From Candidatus Saccharimonadota bacterium (GTDB lineage: Bacteria; Patescibacteriota; Saccharimonadia; Saccharimonadales; Saccharimonadaceae): a stretch of 61,331 bases of DNA. Shown in pieces: positions 9,823 to 17,214 of this stretch (the stretch's first letter is position 1; each line of letters begins with the position of its first letter). Below the pieces are notes generated by a model. The model was given only the letters and a program-made list of their open reading frames with translations, was not told the DNA's origin and did not search any database. Location of the stretch: the NCBI GenBank assembly GCA_017557865.1, contig JAFYXW010000010.1:1-61331 (forward strand), read 5' to 3'. The translations under genes and the position numbers were made by a program.

Positions 9823-9906
9823 ATGCTAGAAATTGAACTAACCTTCAAGCTAATTCGTAAACCTAAAGATAAAAAAATTACTGTTCAAGCTCAGCTCGAA
9901 CAGTAA
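9823..9906 (+). CDS. 27-residue small protein behind the structured leader
   Basis: ATG at 9823 with AAAGGAG 6 nt upstream, ending with TAA at 9904-9906. The peptide is MLEIELTFKLIRKPKDKK followed by ITVQAQLEQ: basic in the middle, amphipathic at both ends, no membrane segment. The very good Shine-Dalgarno site and the structured leader argue for real translation, perhaps as a regulatory leader peptide or a conserved microprotein. I know of no family for it. The end of the frame overlaps a short hairpin (CTGTTC / GAACAG, 9881-9903). Confidence 0.5.
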   Translation: MLEIELTFKLIRKPKDKKITVQAQLEQ

Positions 9907-9917
9907 AGCTACTCAAG

Positions 9918-9942
9918 ATAGCAAGTTTCTAGCGCTTGCTAT
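9918..9942 (+). terminator. hairpin behind the small ORF, possible terminator
   Basis: Perfect 8-bp stem ATAGCAAG / CTTGCTAT with a 9-nt loop, 11 nt after the small ORF stop. The downstream sequence is AT-rich but has no clean T-run, so the termination role is uncertain. Confidence 0.4.
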
Positions 9943-10001
9943 TAAGATAATAGTATATTTATTGTGGTTATTTGTCAATGTCTTTAATCCCGTAATTATG
10001 A

Positions 10002-10007
10002 TATAAT
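10002..10007 (+). promoter_or_regulatory. -10 box of tRNA-Leu
   Basis: TATAAT ends 8 nt before the tRNA 5' end and is preceded by ATGA (extended -10-like TGA). Confidence 0.6.
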
Positions 10008-10015
10008 AATGGAGT

Positions 10016-10100
10016 GGCCGGATGGCGGAATTGGTATACGCGTTCGACTTAAAATCGAATGGGGAAACTCGTACGGGTTCAAGTCCCGTTCCGGCTACCA
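10016..10100 (+). tRNA. tRNA-Leu (anticodon TAA)
   Basis: Class II tRNA with a 7-bp acceptor (GGCCGGA / TCCGGCT), anticodon loop CTTAAAA inside the stem TTCGA/TCGAA, a long variable arm (GGGGAAACTC) and a T arm ACGGG-TTCAAGT-CCCGT. The terminal A-CCA is encoded. An open frame running through it is spurious. Confidence 0.95.
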
Positions 10101-10180
10101 CGAAAAGTTTAGCAGCTCCAGTTACCTAAAATTAACTGGGGGATTTGGACCTTCGGTGCAAGTCCCGTTCCGGCTACCAC
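10080..10180 (+). repeat. 22-bp direct duplication of the tRNA-Leu 3' end
   Basis: Positions 10080-10101 (tRNA T-loop to CCA plus C) are repeated exactly at 10159-10180. Between the copies lie 57 nt containing a perfect 7-bp hairpin (CCAGTTA / TAACTGG, 10118-10139). The second copy lacks the 5' half of the T-stem and cannot be a functional tRNA. This is what an integration into the tRNA 3' end leaves behind, with the element since almost deleted, or it is a partial tRNA duplication. Confidence 0.8.
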
Positions 10181-10191
10181 CTAGATTGATT

Positions 10192-11013
10192 ATGAATATA
10201 TTATACTGTGGCGATAAAGGGATTAAAGACGGGGTCTTGGTTTCAATTTTGTCGCTAATAAAAAATAACGACGAGCCACTAAATATTTTTATTTTGACAA
10301 TTAATTATGAAAGCACAGTTGCATTTACAGAAAAGTCTGCGAAATTTTTGGATAAACTCGTAAAAGAAAAGAACAATAAGAGCTTTGTAAAATTAATTGA
10401 CGCAACAAAAGTATTTGTAGAGAACTTGCCAAAGAAAAACATGGGTTCATATTTTACGCCATGCTCGATGCTTAGGCTTTATATTGATAAAGTGCCGGAG
10501 ATTGCAACGTTAGACCGCGTACTATATCTCGATTATGATGTGGTTTGTCGTAAGGATATTACCGAATTTTACAACACGAATCTAGATGGCATTGAGGCGG
10601 CGGGCGTGCTAGATATTTACGGTAAGAATTTCTACCACTATCGTGGGTTATTCAACTTTGACTATATGAATTCTGGTGTACTTTTGTTTAATATGCCAGA
10701 ATGTTTGAAGACGAAAATGTTTGAGAGGGCCGCGGCGCTTTGTGCAGAGCGTTGGATGATGCTCGCGGACCAAGCGGCATTAAACAAAATGATCGAAAAA
10801 CGAAAGTTGATGCCAAGGAAATTTAACGAGCAGGGCGAAAGACCAAAAGAAGATACCGTGCTTCATCATTTTAGTAATAACTTTAAATTTTTCCCGTATT
10901 TCAGAGTCCAAAAAGTCAAACCGTTTGAGATTGATAAGATCCACGATGTTTTGAAAATTACTGAGTATGATGATATACTAGAAGGGTATAAAAAGCTTAA
11001 GGAGAATTTGTAA
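10192..11013 (+). CDS. glycosyltransferase, GT8-like
   Basis: The ATG at 10192 starts a 273-residue protein whose first residues (MNILYCGDKGI) match the N-terminus of GT8 retaining glycosyltransferases. Upstream in-frame codons lie inside tRNA-Leu and are not used. The metal-binding DxD motif is LYLDYDVVCRKD (about 111-122), followed by MNSGVLLFNM and DQAALNKM. The usual C-terminal HFxGxxKPW is altered to HHFSNNFKFFPY. Such enzymes transfer a sugar from a nucleotide donor, and the acceptor is unknown. It is the first gene of a four-gene operon, and its stop overlaps the next ATG by one base. Confidence 0.85.
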   Translation: MNILYCGDKGIKDGVLVSILSLIKNNDEPLNIFILTINYESTVAFTEKSAKFLDKLVKEKNNKSFVKLIDATKVFVENLPKKNMGSYFTPCSMLRLYIDKVPEIATLDRVLYLDYDVVCRKDITEFYNTNLDGIEAAGVLDIYGKNFYHYRGLFNFDYMNSGVLLFNMPECLKTKMFERAAALCAERWMMLADQAALNKMIEKRKLMPRKFNEQGERPKEDTVLHHFSNNFKFFPYFRVQKVKPFEIDKIHDVLKITEYDDILEGYKKLKENL

Positions 11014-11846
11014 TGGCAAAAGCTGAAATGTTCCAGAAAGACATCCCAAAAGAGGAAAGAGTCTTTTATTATACGTCTGAAGAAGATGATCCGATCAAAA
11101 CTGATGAGCAAGAGCAAAAAACCGAAGTTGGTTTGCCAGAAGGATATCAGTTCATTCCAAAGAATCCGTTTGTAAAACTGTATGCGGCACTTCTTTATCG
11201 TGGTTTTAAACTGTTTGGTCAATACTATGAGCGTGGTTATTGGAATGCTAAGTTTTATGGTCGCGAAAAATTGAAAAAAGCACGCGGCAAAGGCTATATT
11301 ATTTATGCCAACCATACCAACCCATTTCACGATGTATTTGGCCCAGCTATTGCGGCGAACCGTAGAATCTTTACTATCATTAGCCCAGTAAATCTATTGG
11401 TGCCAGGCATGGGCAAACTTTTGCCACTACTTGGCGGGATGCCACTTGGTAAAAGTAAAGAAGAAAAGGCTGCTTTTCACGCGGCAATTGATAAGCGTTT
11501 GAAACAAAAAAATGCAGTCGTAATTTATCCGGAAGCACACGTGTGGCCATTTTATACTGGAATCAAAAAATTCCCAGCAGGCGACAGATCTTTTGTGTAC
11601 GCCACACGCAACAATTTGCCAATTTTCACGATGACTACGACTTATCACAAACGTAAAAACAACAAACGTGGTGATTTGCCACGGATGGATATCTATATTG
11701 ATGGTCCATTTTGGCCAGACAGTAAACTCACCGATGACGAAAACCGCGCTAAGCTTGCAAAAGAAGCATACGATAGCTTGGTAAAACACAGCAAGAATAG
11801 TACCTATGATTATATTAAGTACATCAAGAAGTCTGAGAAAAAGTAA
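11013..11846 (+). CDS. PlsC-like acyltransferase
   Basis: This 277-residue member of the lysophosphatidate acyltransferase superfamily has the acyltransferase motif I region as YANHTNPFHDVFGP (about 96-109), with one more residue between His and Asp than the classic HX4D. Motif III is VIYPEAHVWPFYTGIKKFPAG (about 170-190) in place of the usual FPEGTRS. The N-terminal 45 residues are charged. The family moves an acyl chain from acyl-ACP or acyl-CoA to a hydroxyl group, often in phospholipid synthesis. Between two GT8 genes it could acylate a glycolipid or lipid-linked glycan, which is inference. Start and stop overlap both neighbours by one base (TAATG), implying translational coupling. Confidence 0.8.
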   Translation: MAKAEMFQKDIPKEERVFYYTSEEDDPIKTDEQEQKTEVGLPEGYQFIPKNPFVKLYAALLYRGFKLFGQYYERGYWNAKFYGREKLKKARGKGYIIYANHTNPFHDVFGPAIAANRRIFTIISPVNLLVPGMGKLLPLLGGMPLGKSKEEKAAFHAAIDKRLKQKNAVVIYPEAHVWPFYTGIKKFPAGDRSFVYATRNNLPIFTMTTTYHKRKNNKRGDLPRMDIYIDGPFWPDSKLTDDENRAKLAKEAYDSLVKHSKNSTYDYIKYIKKSEKK

Positions 11847-12820
11847 TGAGTATTTTTAACGCTGGTATTAATCCATTTAAGATTAAGCAGACTAAGGTTG
11901 TCCCGATTTTTTATACGATTACGGATGACTATGCTAAATATGCCGCGGCATCAATTAATTCGGTGATGAAGCATGCGGACCCGAATCGTCATTATCGTAT
12001 CATTATTATGTATGATAAGCTAAATTGGCGAAATCGTTTGCGTCTTCGTAACATGGTGACGCGTAACTGCGCGATTGAATTTCATAAAATGAAATACAAT
12101 CTTTATATGCAGATTATCGTACGGTATTGTGCTAAGCGTAGCGGCAGTGGCGATTTCTTTGCAAATGCAGTCTATTATTATCGTGCGTTTATCGCGAGAT
12201 TGTTTTTGCAATATGATAAAGGAATTTATGTTGATAGCGACACGATTTTGATGGATGATATTGGCAAATTGTATGATATCGATTTGGGTAATAATGTAAT
12301 TGCCGGACGCGTAGATCCAAAGGTGGCGATGGTAAAAGAATTTGTCGACTATGTAGAAAAAGGTCTAGATGTGCCGCATACGGATTATATTAATTCTGGC
12401 GTGTTATTAATGGATTTGAAGAAACTGCGTAAGTTACACTACATTACAAAAATGACAGATTTAATCAAAAAAGATGCAGATTTAGTGGCGCCGGATCAAG
12501 ATTACCTTAACGTGATTTTGAAGGGCAAGATTATGCATCTAGATAAAGCTTGGAATTTGCAACCGGAAGGTGAGAACCCAAAAGGAGCAAAAATTTTGCA
12601 CTTTAACTTGTCTAAAAAGCCGTGGTATCACGAAGACGTGAACTGTGGTGAAGAGTTTTGGAATGCTGCAAAGGGAACTGGTTTTTATGGCGACCTTATG
12701 CGCGGCAAGGAAAGATATACTGCCGCCGATGCTGAACGTGATGCAATGAAAATCAAAGCCTTGATAGAAAAAGCGGCCGAACTTTCAAAAGTTAAGAAAC
12801 CACTTTTAAAAGTTAAATGA
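11846..12820 (+). CDS. glycosyltransferase family 8 protein
   Basis: 324 residues. This is a more canonical GT8 enzyme than its neighbour: IFYTITDDYAKYAAASINSV at the start, the DxD motif GIYVDSDTILMDD (about 126-138), YINSGVLLMDLKKL, APDQDYLNVIL and the C-terminal LHFNLSKKPW metal/nucleotide motif. A Lys/Glu-rich tail of about 35 residues follows. Relatives in Gram-positive bacteria add glucose or galactose to lipopolysaccharide-like or wall glycans. It is coupled to the acyltransferase by TAATG and to the next gene by ATGA. Confidence 0.88.
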   Translation: MSIFNAGINPFKIKQTKVVPIFYTITDDYAKYAAASINSVMKHADPNRHYRIIIMYDKLNWRNRLRLRNMVTRNCAIEFHKMKYNLYMQIIVRYCAKRSGSGDFFANAVYYYRAFIARLFLQYDKGIYVDSDTILMDDIGKLYDIDLGNNVIAGRVDPKVAMVKEFVDYVEKGLDVPHTDYINSGVLLMDLKKLRKLHYITKMTDLIKKDADLVAPDQDYLNVILKGKIMHLDKAWNLQPEGENPKGAKILHFNLSKKPWYHEDVNCGEEFWNAAKGTGFYGDLMRGKERYTAADAERDAMKIKALIEKAAELSKVKKPLLKVK

Positions 12821-13998
12821 AAAGTCTACTAAGGATTAGCTTTAATAAATTCATCATTTCGTTTACGCCGATTTTGGTGTGGTTTTTGTTGGGGATTATT
12901 ATTGATTGTGGCTGTGCAAATATTTTTGCACTGACTTATCCGTTACAGTTTATATATATGGTGCTGTTTTCGATTTTTGGTACGGCGCCAAATATTAATG
13001 AGACTAGGGATAAGGCAAAGGGCGCGGCGTTCTCGGGTATGTTGGTGGGCTTTTTTGTTGGCGGGCTAATAACACTTTGTATTGTTCTTAATTTGGATGT
13101 TTATGTAAACTATATGAATATGGATTACGAGACATGCAAAGAGTTTGCGATGTTTTCGGTGGTTTCGCAATTTATTTCGTTTGCATTAACAGTGATCATG
13201 GAAAAACTATATTTTGATAAAAAGGAAAAGCGCGCAAATACATATATGATTATTTATAATGCGATTTATGTTTTTTCGCTTGTGGGAATGGCACTGCTTA
13301 CTAAGGACAAAATGCAAATTGCGACCGTGGCGATTGTGGCGCTTTCGATTTTTGTGATGTATGTAATTATGCGAACTCTAAGGAGCTACCACGCGAAGTT
13401 TAATTTTAATTTATGGAAGTGGATTCGATACGAATCTTATGTAGCGATGAGTAATGTGCTCTATTTTATAGTTTATCTTGTTGGGTTTTCGAATGTATTT
13501 TCGTTCGGGCCAGAATATGCAACCGTGATGAATTTTGTGGCACTAATTACTGATACACAATGGGATTCGTTCGACGCGATTAATACTGTCGCAAAAATTG
13601 ATATTAGCAAAAACAAATTTAATTATAAAAAGAGTTTAAAAAACGCATATAAGCTGCTCGCGATTTTACTTTCTACAATCGTGGTGATGTTTTTGTTTAC
13701 AATTAGGTTTTATAATATTAATATTTGGCTATTCTTGGCGTTCCTCTCGTTTGATTTATATGTGTTCTTAATTTATCCAACATATGCGCTTAAGGCATGT
13801 TATTTGCAGATTTGTTGGTCGCCTTTAGTCACGACAGGAAATAAACTAGTGCAAATGATAATTAGAATGGCGTCTTCGTTTTTGCCGACACCGTTTTGTA
13901 CAAGTATCGGCGGGTTTCTCGGCGAAACATATTTGTGGATAGTGTTTACGATTCTTTATAAAAAACATGGACCAAAAAGAATTAAAAAAACCAGCTAA
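12817..13998 (+). CDS. polytopic membrane protein, possible flippase of the MATE/MOP type
   Basis: 393 residues with about ten to twelve hydrophobic segments, starting directly with a membrane segment (IISFTPILVWFLLGIII). The spacing of helix pairs and the central loop resemble MATE/MOP-superfamily exporters such as Wzx-type flippases. No diagnostic motif is secure, so the family is a guess. As the last gene of the GT8-acyltransferase-GT8 operon, export of the glycan or glycolipid made by these enzymes is the natural hypothesis. The start overlaps the previous stop by four bases (ATGA). The stop codon lies inside the terminator hairpin. Confidence 0.6.
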   Translation: MKSLLRISFNKFIISFTPILVWFLLGIIIDCGCANIFALTYPLQFIYMVLFSIFGTAPNINETRDKAKGAAFSGMLVGFFVGGLITLCIVLNLDVYVNYMNMDYETCKEFAMFSVVSQFISFALTVIMEKLYFDKKEKRANTYMIIYNAIYVFSLVGMALLTKDKMQIATVAIVALSIFVMYVIMRTLRSYHAKFNFNLWKWIRYESYVAMSNVLYFIVYLVGFSNVFSFGPEYATVMNFVALITDTQWDSFDAINTVAKIDISKNKFNYKKSLKNAYKLLAILLSTIVVMFLFTIRFYNINIWLFLAFLSFDLYVFLIYPTYALKACYLQICWSPLVTTGNKLVQMIIRMASSFLPTPFCTSIGGFLGETYLWIVFTILYKKHGPKRIKKTS

Positions 13999-14015
13999 TC
14001 CTAGCTGGTTTTTAG
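13984..14015. terminator. bidirectional terminator overlapping two stop codons
   Basis: AAAAAAA, CCAGCTA, loop ATCC, TAGCTGG, TTTTT. The hairpin contains the TAA of the plus-strand operon (13996-13998) and the TAG of the minus-strand array (14001-14003), so it serves both. Confidence 0.9.
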
Positions 14016-14477
14016 TTGTTCGACAAAGTCTTCTTTTTCGTCATACCAATCATAGAAGCTTAGTCTTTCAATGTACTCTTTTGTTTTCCGCAAAGACTCA
14101 TTAGCATCGTCAGTCTCGTGATAAAAGAACGCAAATGCAAGCATAAATCTGTCGGTGAGTTTTAGGGTATCTTCACAATTCGCGGAATTAGAGGCGTTTA
14201 TATATATCAATGTGTGGCCTTCTTCCGTTTTTTCTCTTTCGTAGTCTTTTAGACTTGTTAGTTTAATGGTGCACAAATAATCTTTTGTGTTTTTGGTTAT
14301 GGCACCACACTCTAAATTCTTTGTGAGAACGAAAGGGCAAAAATATGTGAAAGATTCATCGCTTTTGATATTGCCTCGTCTTGCAATTACTTTTCTTAGG
14401 GAATTTAAATCTACTTCTCCGCGAGATGCGTGACTGATGAGGTTGTTTGCGTATTTTATGAGTTCATCATAACGCAA
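14001..14477 (-). CDS. array gene 5: unknown protein with shared FAFFY C-terminal module
   Basis: 158 residues with a TTG start at 14477. A strong AGGAGGTGG site lies 6 nt before this TTG, and the protein then begins RYDELIKYANNLISHAS, which matches YYDELKEYTDNLIGNSI inside array gene 1 (16344-16955). It therefore lacks the first 50 or so residues of its longer relatives. The C-terminus has the family signature LAFAFFYHETDDANESLRKTKEY and ends in FVEQLKTS. No catalytic motif or membrane segment is visible. It is the last gene of the second transcription unit and ends in the bidirectional terminator. Confidence 0.7.
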   Translation of the reverse strand: MRYDELIKYANNLISHASRGEVDLNSLRKVIARRGNIKSDESFTYFCPFVLTKNLECGAITKNTKDYLCTIKLTSLKDYEREKTEEGHTLIYINASNSANCEDTLKLTDRFMLAFAFFYHETDDANESLRKTKEYIERLSFYDWYDEKEDFVEQLKTS

Positions 14478-14496
14478 TGAAACCACCTCCTAGTTT

Positions 14497-15177
14497 TTAA
14501 GTAATCCAAATTAATTGTTTAAGTAACAATAAGCCAGATAACTTTAATTCGTCTTGTAGGTAAAGTTTTACTAAAGGCTCATGGGTAGTTAAAATTTTGT
14601 TTTCGAAAAATTTCTTAGTTTCTATTGCCGAAGTATATACGTCTTTGTTGTCGTGATAAAAGAACGCGAATATCAACATAATTTCGGGTAGACAATCTGT
14701 TATAACTAAACCATCATCAGGATCATAATCAACAAACATATTGTTGATGTTAATTAAGATTTTCCCGTGGGATATTATGCTTTCGCCACGATAGATATTA
14801 AAATCATCTGGCGATTTACTTATCGTATAAATCGAATCCCACTTGTTGATATAGCTATCTCTAAACTTCGTTAGATTAAATGCACGAGAATAATAACATG
14901 TCCCGTTATCATCCTTTTGTTTTACAATAATATTTTCTAAAACAAATTTCTTTTCTTTGCTACCTAAGATTTCATCAAACACTTCTGTTGAGTATTTTTG
15001 AAGTTCTGTGTAAAAATCTTTTGCTAAAGCATTTCTTTTTTCAATGAGTTCATTCCTGGAAAAAAGATATTTGTCGTAAACGCATTGATCGCCATTTGCT
15101 TTTCTCATCATAGATGCGGCATGGCTGATTTTTCGGTTCAATGACTCTAGCTCGGTTCCGTATTCTTCGTTGGTCAA
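14497..15177 (-). CDS. array gene 4: unknown protein with shared FAFFY C-terminal module
   Basis: 226 residues. The start is most likely TTG at 15177, 6 nt behind AAAGGGGTG, because the resulting N-terminus (TNEEYGTELESLNRKI) aligns with TDAELNNEIKKLNSKI of array gene 1, which also starts with TTG. A GTG at 15186 would overlap the ribosome-binding site. The N-terminal 75 residues are helical and charged. The C-terminal module reads IMLIFAFFYHDNKDVYTSA. Function unknown. It is the first gene of the second transcription unit, with its own TTGACT/TATAAT promoter. Confidence 0.7.
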   Translation of the reverse strand: MTNEEYGTELESLNRKISHAASMMRKANGDQCVYDKYLFSRNELIEKRNALAKDFYTELQKYSTEVFDEILGSKEKKFVLENIIVKQKDDNGTCYYSRAFNLTKFRDSYINKWDSIYTISKSPDDFNIYRGESIISHGKILININNMFVDYDPDDGLVITDCLPEIMLIFAFFYHDNKDVYTSAIETKKFFENKILTTHEPLVKLYLQDELKLSGLLLLKQLIWIT

Positions 15178-15241
15178 TGTAATCACCCCTTTCGTAGTGA
15201 ATAAAAAATAAATTGTTAATTTTCGTCCTAAAACTATCTAT

Positions 15242-15270
15242 ATTATAGCATAAATCTGATGAATAGTCAA
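15242..15270 (-). promoter_or_regulatory. promoter of array unit 2
   Basis: On the minus strand TTGACT (15270-15265), 17-nt spacer, TATAAT (15247-15242). The elements, spacer length and the following bases (ATA, then TAGTTTTAGG) closely match the promoter of unit 1 at 17007-17035, suggesting duplication of the promoter with the genes. Confidence 0.85.
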
Positions 15271-15283
15271 AAAAATAGGGAAG

Positions 15284-15316
15284 TAAAAAACCAGCTTTTA
15301 AAAGCTGGTTTTTAAA
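15284..15316 (-). terminator. terminator of array unit 1
   Basis: Palindrome CCAGCTTTTAAAAGCTGG (15291-15308) with T-runs on either side. It shares the CCAGCT...AGCTGG stem with the terminator of unit 2. Confidence 0.88.
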
Positions 15317-15323
15317 TTTAGTT

Positions 15324-15758
15324 TTAGGTTAATAATAAACGTTCTAAGAAGCTAACGCGACCTTTTTCCCATTCTTCGATTGCGGCTCCTTCGTAGAATT
15401 TTAATGTTTTTTCATAACATTTTTCAAAATTCTTGTTTTTGTAATAGTAGAATGCAAAAGTTGTGATGATTTCGTCTTGGGGGCCCCATGAGTACCATCC
15501 GCTATCTTCGTCTCCATAAATCTTGTAGAACTCATACTTTTTGAACGGCTTTAAATCGATCTTTTTAATTAATTCTTTGGGAATTTTCTTTTTGTACGCT
15601 CCTAGCTCCTTACTGAATTTATTAAGAAGCTCCAATCGGTCCTCCATGTGACCATACCAATTACCACACATCCAGATTCGCGTGCCGTATACTTCCTCGC
15701 AGCGATCTATCAAACCTCGTATGTGTTCCATTTTTTCGCGATAATCCTTAATATTCAT
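15324..15758 (-). CDS. array gene 3: short unknown protein with shared C-terminal module
   Basis: 144 residues. The longer in-frame start at 15836 would overlap the upstream gene by 73 nt. The ATG at 15758 has GAGGTGAG 3 nt before it and lies 4 nt after the upstream stop, so I choose it. The N-terminal half is helical and charged with a Trp/Cys patch (TRIWMCGNWYGHMED). The C-terminal 45 residues carry the family module TTFAFYYYKNKNFEKCYEKT and EEWEKGRVSFLERLL. It is the most divergent member of the array. Function unknown. It ends at a strong terminator. Confidence 0.7.
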   Translation of the reverse strand: MNIKDYREKMEHIRGLIDRCEEVYGTRIWMCGNWYGHMEDRLELLNKFSKELGAYKKKIPKELIKKIDLKPFKKYEFYKIYGDEDSGWYSWGPQDEIITTFAFYYYKNKNFEKCYEKTLKFYEGAAIEEWEKGRVSFLERLLLT

Positions 15759-15762
15759 TTTC

Positions 15763-16329
15763 TCACCTCGCCTTCCTTTGCGACAGTTCATACAACTGCT
15801 GGTAAATATTGATGTCTTCTCTAAAATCTTTTTCAAAGAAATCTTTCATGCTGGCAATTGCTTTGTCCACGTTTTTGCTTTGTCGATAAAAATTGGCAAA
15901 TACAACCGTGATTTTTTCAACGTAATAAGTGTCGTCTTTTTTTAGATCACCGTTTGGGCTGATAATGATGGGTTTGCCCTTAACATGACGTTTTAATTCG
16001 CGATTTGGCAATGCCCTTCCATAAAATATATACGGGCTGTTGTCTGGCTGAGCATGGATTTCGAAACTAATGGAGAATACTTCGGATGCAAAGTTGAAAG
16101 CATGGTGATACTCGTGCGTTCCTAACTGTTTGCCGTTGGAAATTTGAAGACTCGACACTATGTGAATATAGACATTACGAAGTTTTTCCGTGTAACCAGG
16201 TATTTGGTTGTACTTAAATTTTCGTATTAAGTCTTCGGCGTACGTGTACAAACTCTTTTTAAACGTTAGTAATACTTCGTCTTGTAATTCGGTTTTTCCT
16301 TTTTTCTCTAGTCTAGGATCAATAAGCAT
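15763..16329 (-). CDS. array gene 2: unknown protein with shared C-terminal module
   Basis: 188 residues from the ATG at 16329. A longer frame beginning at 16347 (MKEVAT) is actually the ribosome-binding site itself: AAGGAGG lies 8 nt before the ATG at 16329. The central part shows the shared YHHAFNFASEVFSISFEIHA, comparable to YYHAFIFDTKN of gene 1. The C-terminal module is VVFANFYRQSKNVDKAIASM, so FAFFY is changed to FANFY. It ends with Gln/Arg-rich residues and no EEW...FVE tail. Function unknown. Confidence 0.7.
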   Translation of the reverse strand: MLIDPRLEKKGKTELQDEVLLTFKKSLYTYAEDLIRKFKYNQIPGYTEKLRNVYIHIVSSLQISNGKQLGTHEYHHAFNFASEVFSISFEIHAQPDNSPYIFYGRALPNRELKRHVKGKPIIISPNGDLKKDDTYYVEKITVVFANFYRQSKNVDKAIASMKDFFEKDFREDINIYQQLYELSQRKAR

Positions 16330-16343
16330 TGTGGCCACCTCCT

Positions 16344-16955
16344 TCATGTGTCTAATAAAAATTCTACAAATTTACGTTTCCGGTAAAACCATTCTTCGAT
16401 TTTTATTCTCTCGAAGATTTTCTTTGTCTTTTCCAAAGACTCTTCAACATTGTTGTTCTGTCGATAGAAAAATGCAAAAGTAAGCATTATTTTGTCTGGA
16501 GCGGTTAAAAAATCGTATCCAGAACCGACAGTATTACAATTTGCCGAAGTGGGAACTAGGACAGTTATTAAGATGTCGCCAAGATTTTCGCGCTCTTTCT
16601 CGAACTTCATTGATGCTGGCCAACTAGCATTAAGCACGTGAGACCAGGTGTTTTTGGTGTCGAAAATGAAAGCATGATAATACGAATAATAATTTAGTTC
16701 TTCATTTCTTTGTCGAACAAGAACTCTTTTTAGCAGACTTAAATCTGTTCTTCCGTCAATAGAATTGCCTATTAAATTATCCGTATATTCTTTTAATTCA
16801 TCATAATAATTGTCGAGCAGTTCCGACTTTTTGGTGCTAAGTGTTTGTAGCAGACGAGTGTATTCATCGTTAAACGTCTGGTTTGCTCTTTCTTTATTAT
16901 GTTCAATTTTGCTATTAAGTTTTTTTATCTCATTATTTAATTCGGCGTCTGTCAA
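16344..16955 (-). CDS. array gene 1: unknown protein with shared FAFFY C-terminal module
   Basis: 203 residues with a TTG start at 16955 behind AAAGGGGTG (7-nt spacing). The order is a charged, probably coiled helix (1-55), a conserved DELKEYTDNLI segment (about 52-62), LSLLKRVLVRQRN and YYHAFIF in the middle, and the C-terminal module MLTFAFFYRQNNNVEESLEK plus EEW and FVEFLLDT (about 157-203). No signal peptide, membrane segment or known catalytic motif is visible. It heads a three-gene unit (16955 to 15324) with a near-consensus promoter. Gene 2 follows closely. Confidence 0.72.
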   Translation of the reverse strand: MTDAELNNEIKKLNSKIEHNKERANQTFNDEYTRLLQTLSTKKSELLDNYYDELKEYTDNLIGNSIDGRTDLSLLKRVLVRQRNEELNYYSYYHAFIFDTKNTWSHVLNASWPASMKFEKERENLGDILITVLVPTSANCNTVGSGYDFLTAPDKIMLTFAFFYRQNNNVEESLEKTKKIFERIKIEEWFYRKRKFVEFLLDT

Positions 16956-17006
16956 AAAACTTCACCCCTTTCTATTTTTTAATTTACTTCCCCTAAAACC
17001 ATTTAT

Positions 17007-17035
17007 ATTATAGCATGAAAATGGTTGATAGTCAA
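17007..17035 (-). promoter_or_regulatory. promoter of array unit 1
   Basis: On the minus strand TTGACT (17035-17030), exactly 17 nt, TATAAT (17012-17007). The leader to the TTG start is about 45 nt and carries AAAGGGGTG. Confidence 0.87.
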
Positions 17036-17047
17036 AGACAACAAAAA

Positions 17048-17124
17048 TGGTGCGAATGAAGAGACTCTAACTCTCGACCTCTTCCTTGGCAAGGAAGCGC
17101 TCTAAACAACTGAGCTACATTCGC
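17048..17124 (-). tRNA. tRNA-Gly (anticodon GCC)
   Basis: Acceptor GCGAATG / CATTCGC, D-stem GCTC/GAGC, anticodon loop TTGCCAA within CTTCC/GGAAG, T-loop GTTAGAGT, encoded CCA. It lies between the unknown gene array and the cation exchanger. Confidence 0.95.
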
Positions 17125-17214
17125 ACGTCGTAGTCTTATTATATCACATATCTTGATTTTTTTGCAAAATTTTTGTAGAATATAAGCATAACAATTATCA
17201 TATAAAAACATAAC

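Noticed and set aside
10009-10191. N-terminal extension of the first glycosyltransferase
   Set aside because: It would be translated from tRNA-Leu and the duplicated tRNA end. The GT8 fold begins at the ATG at 10192.
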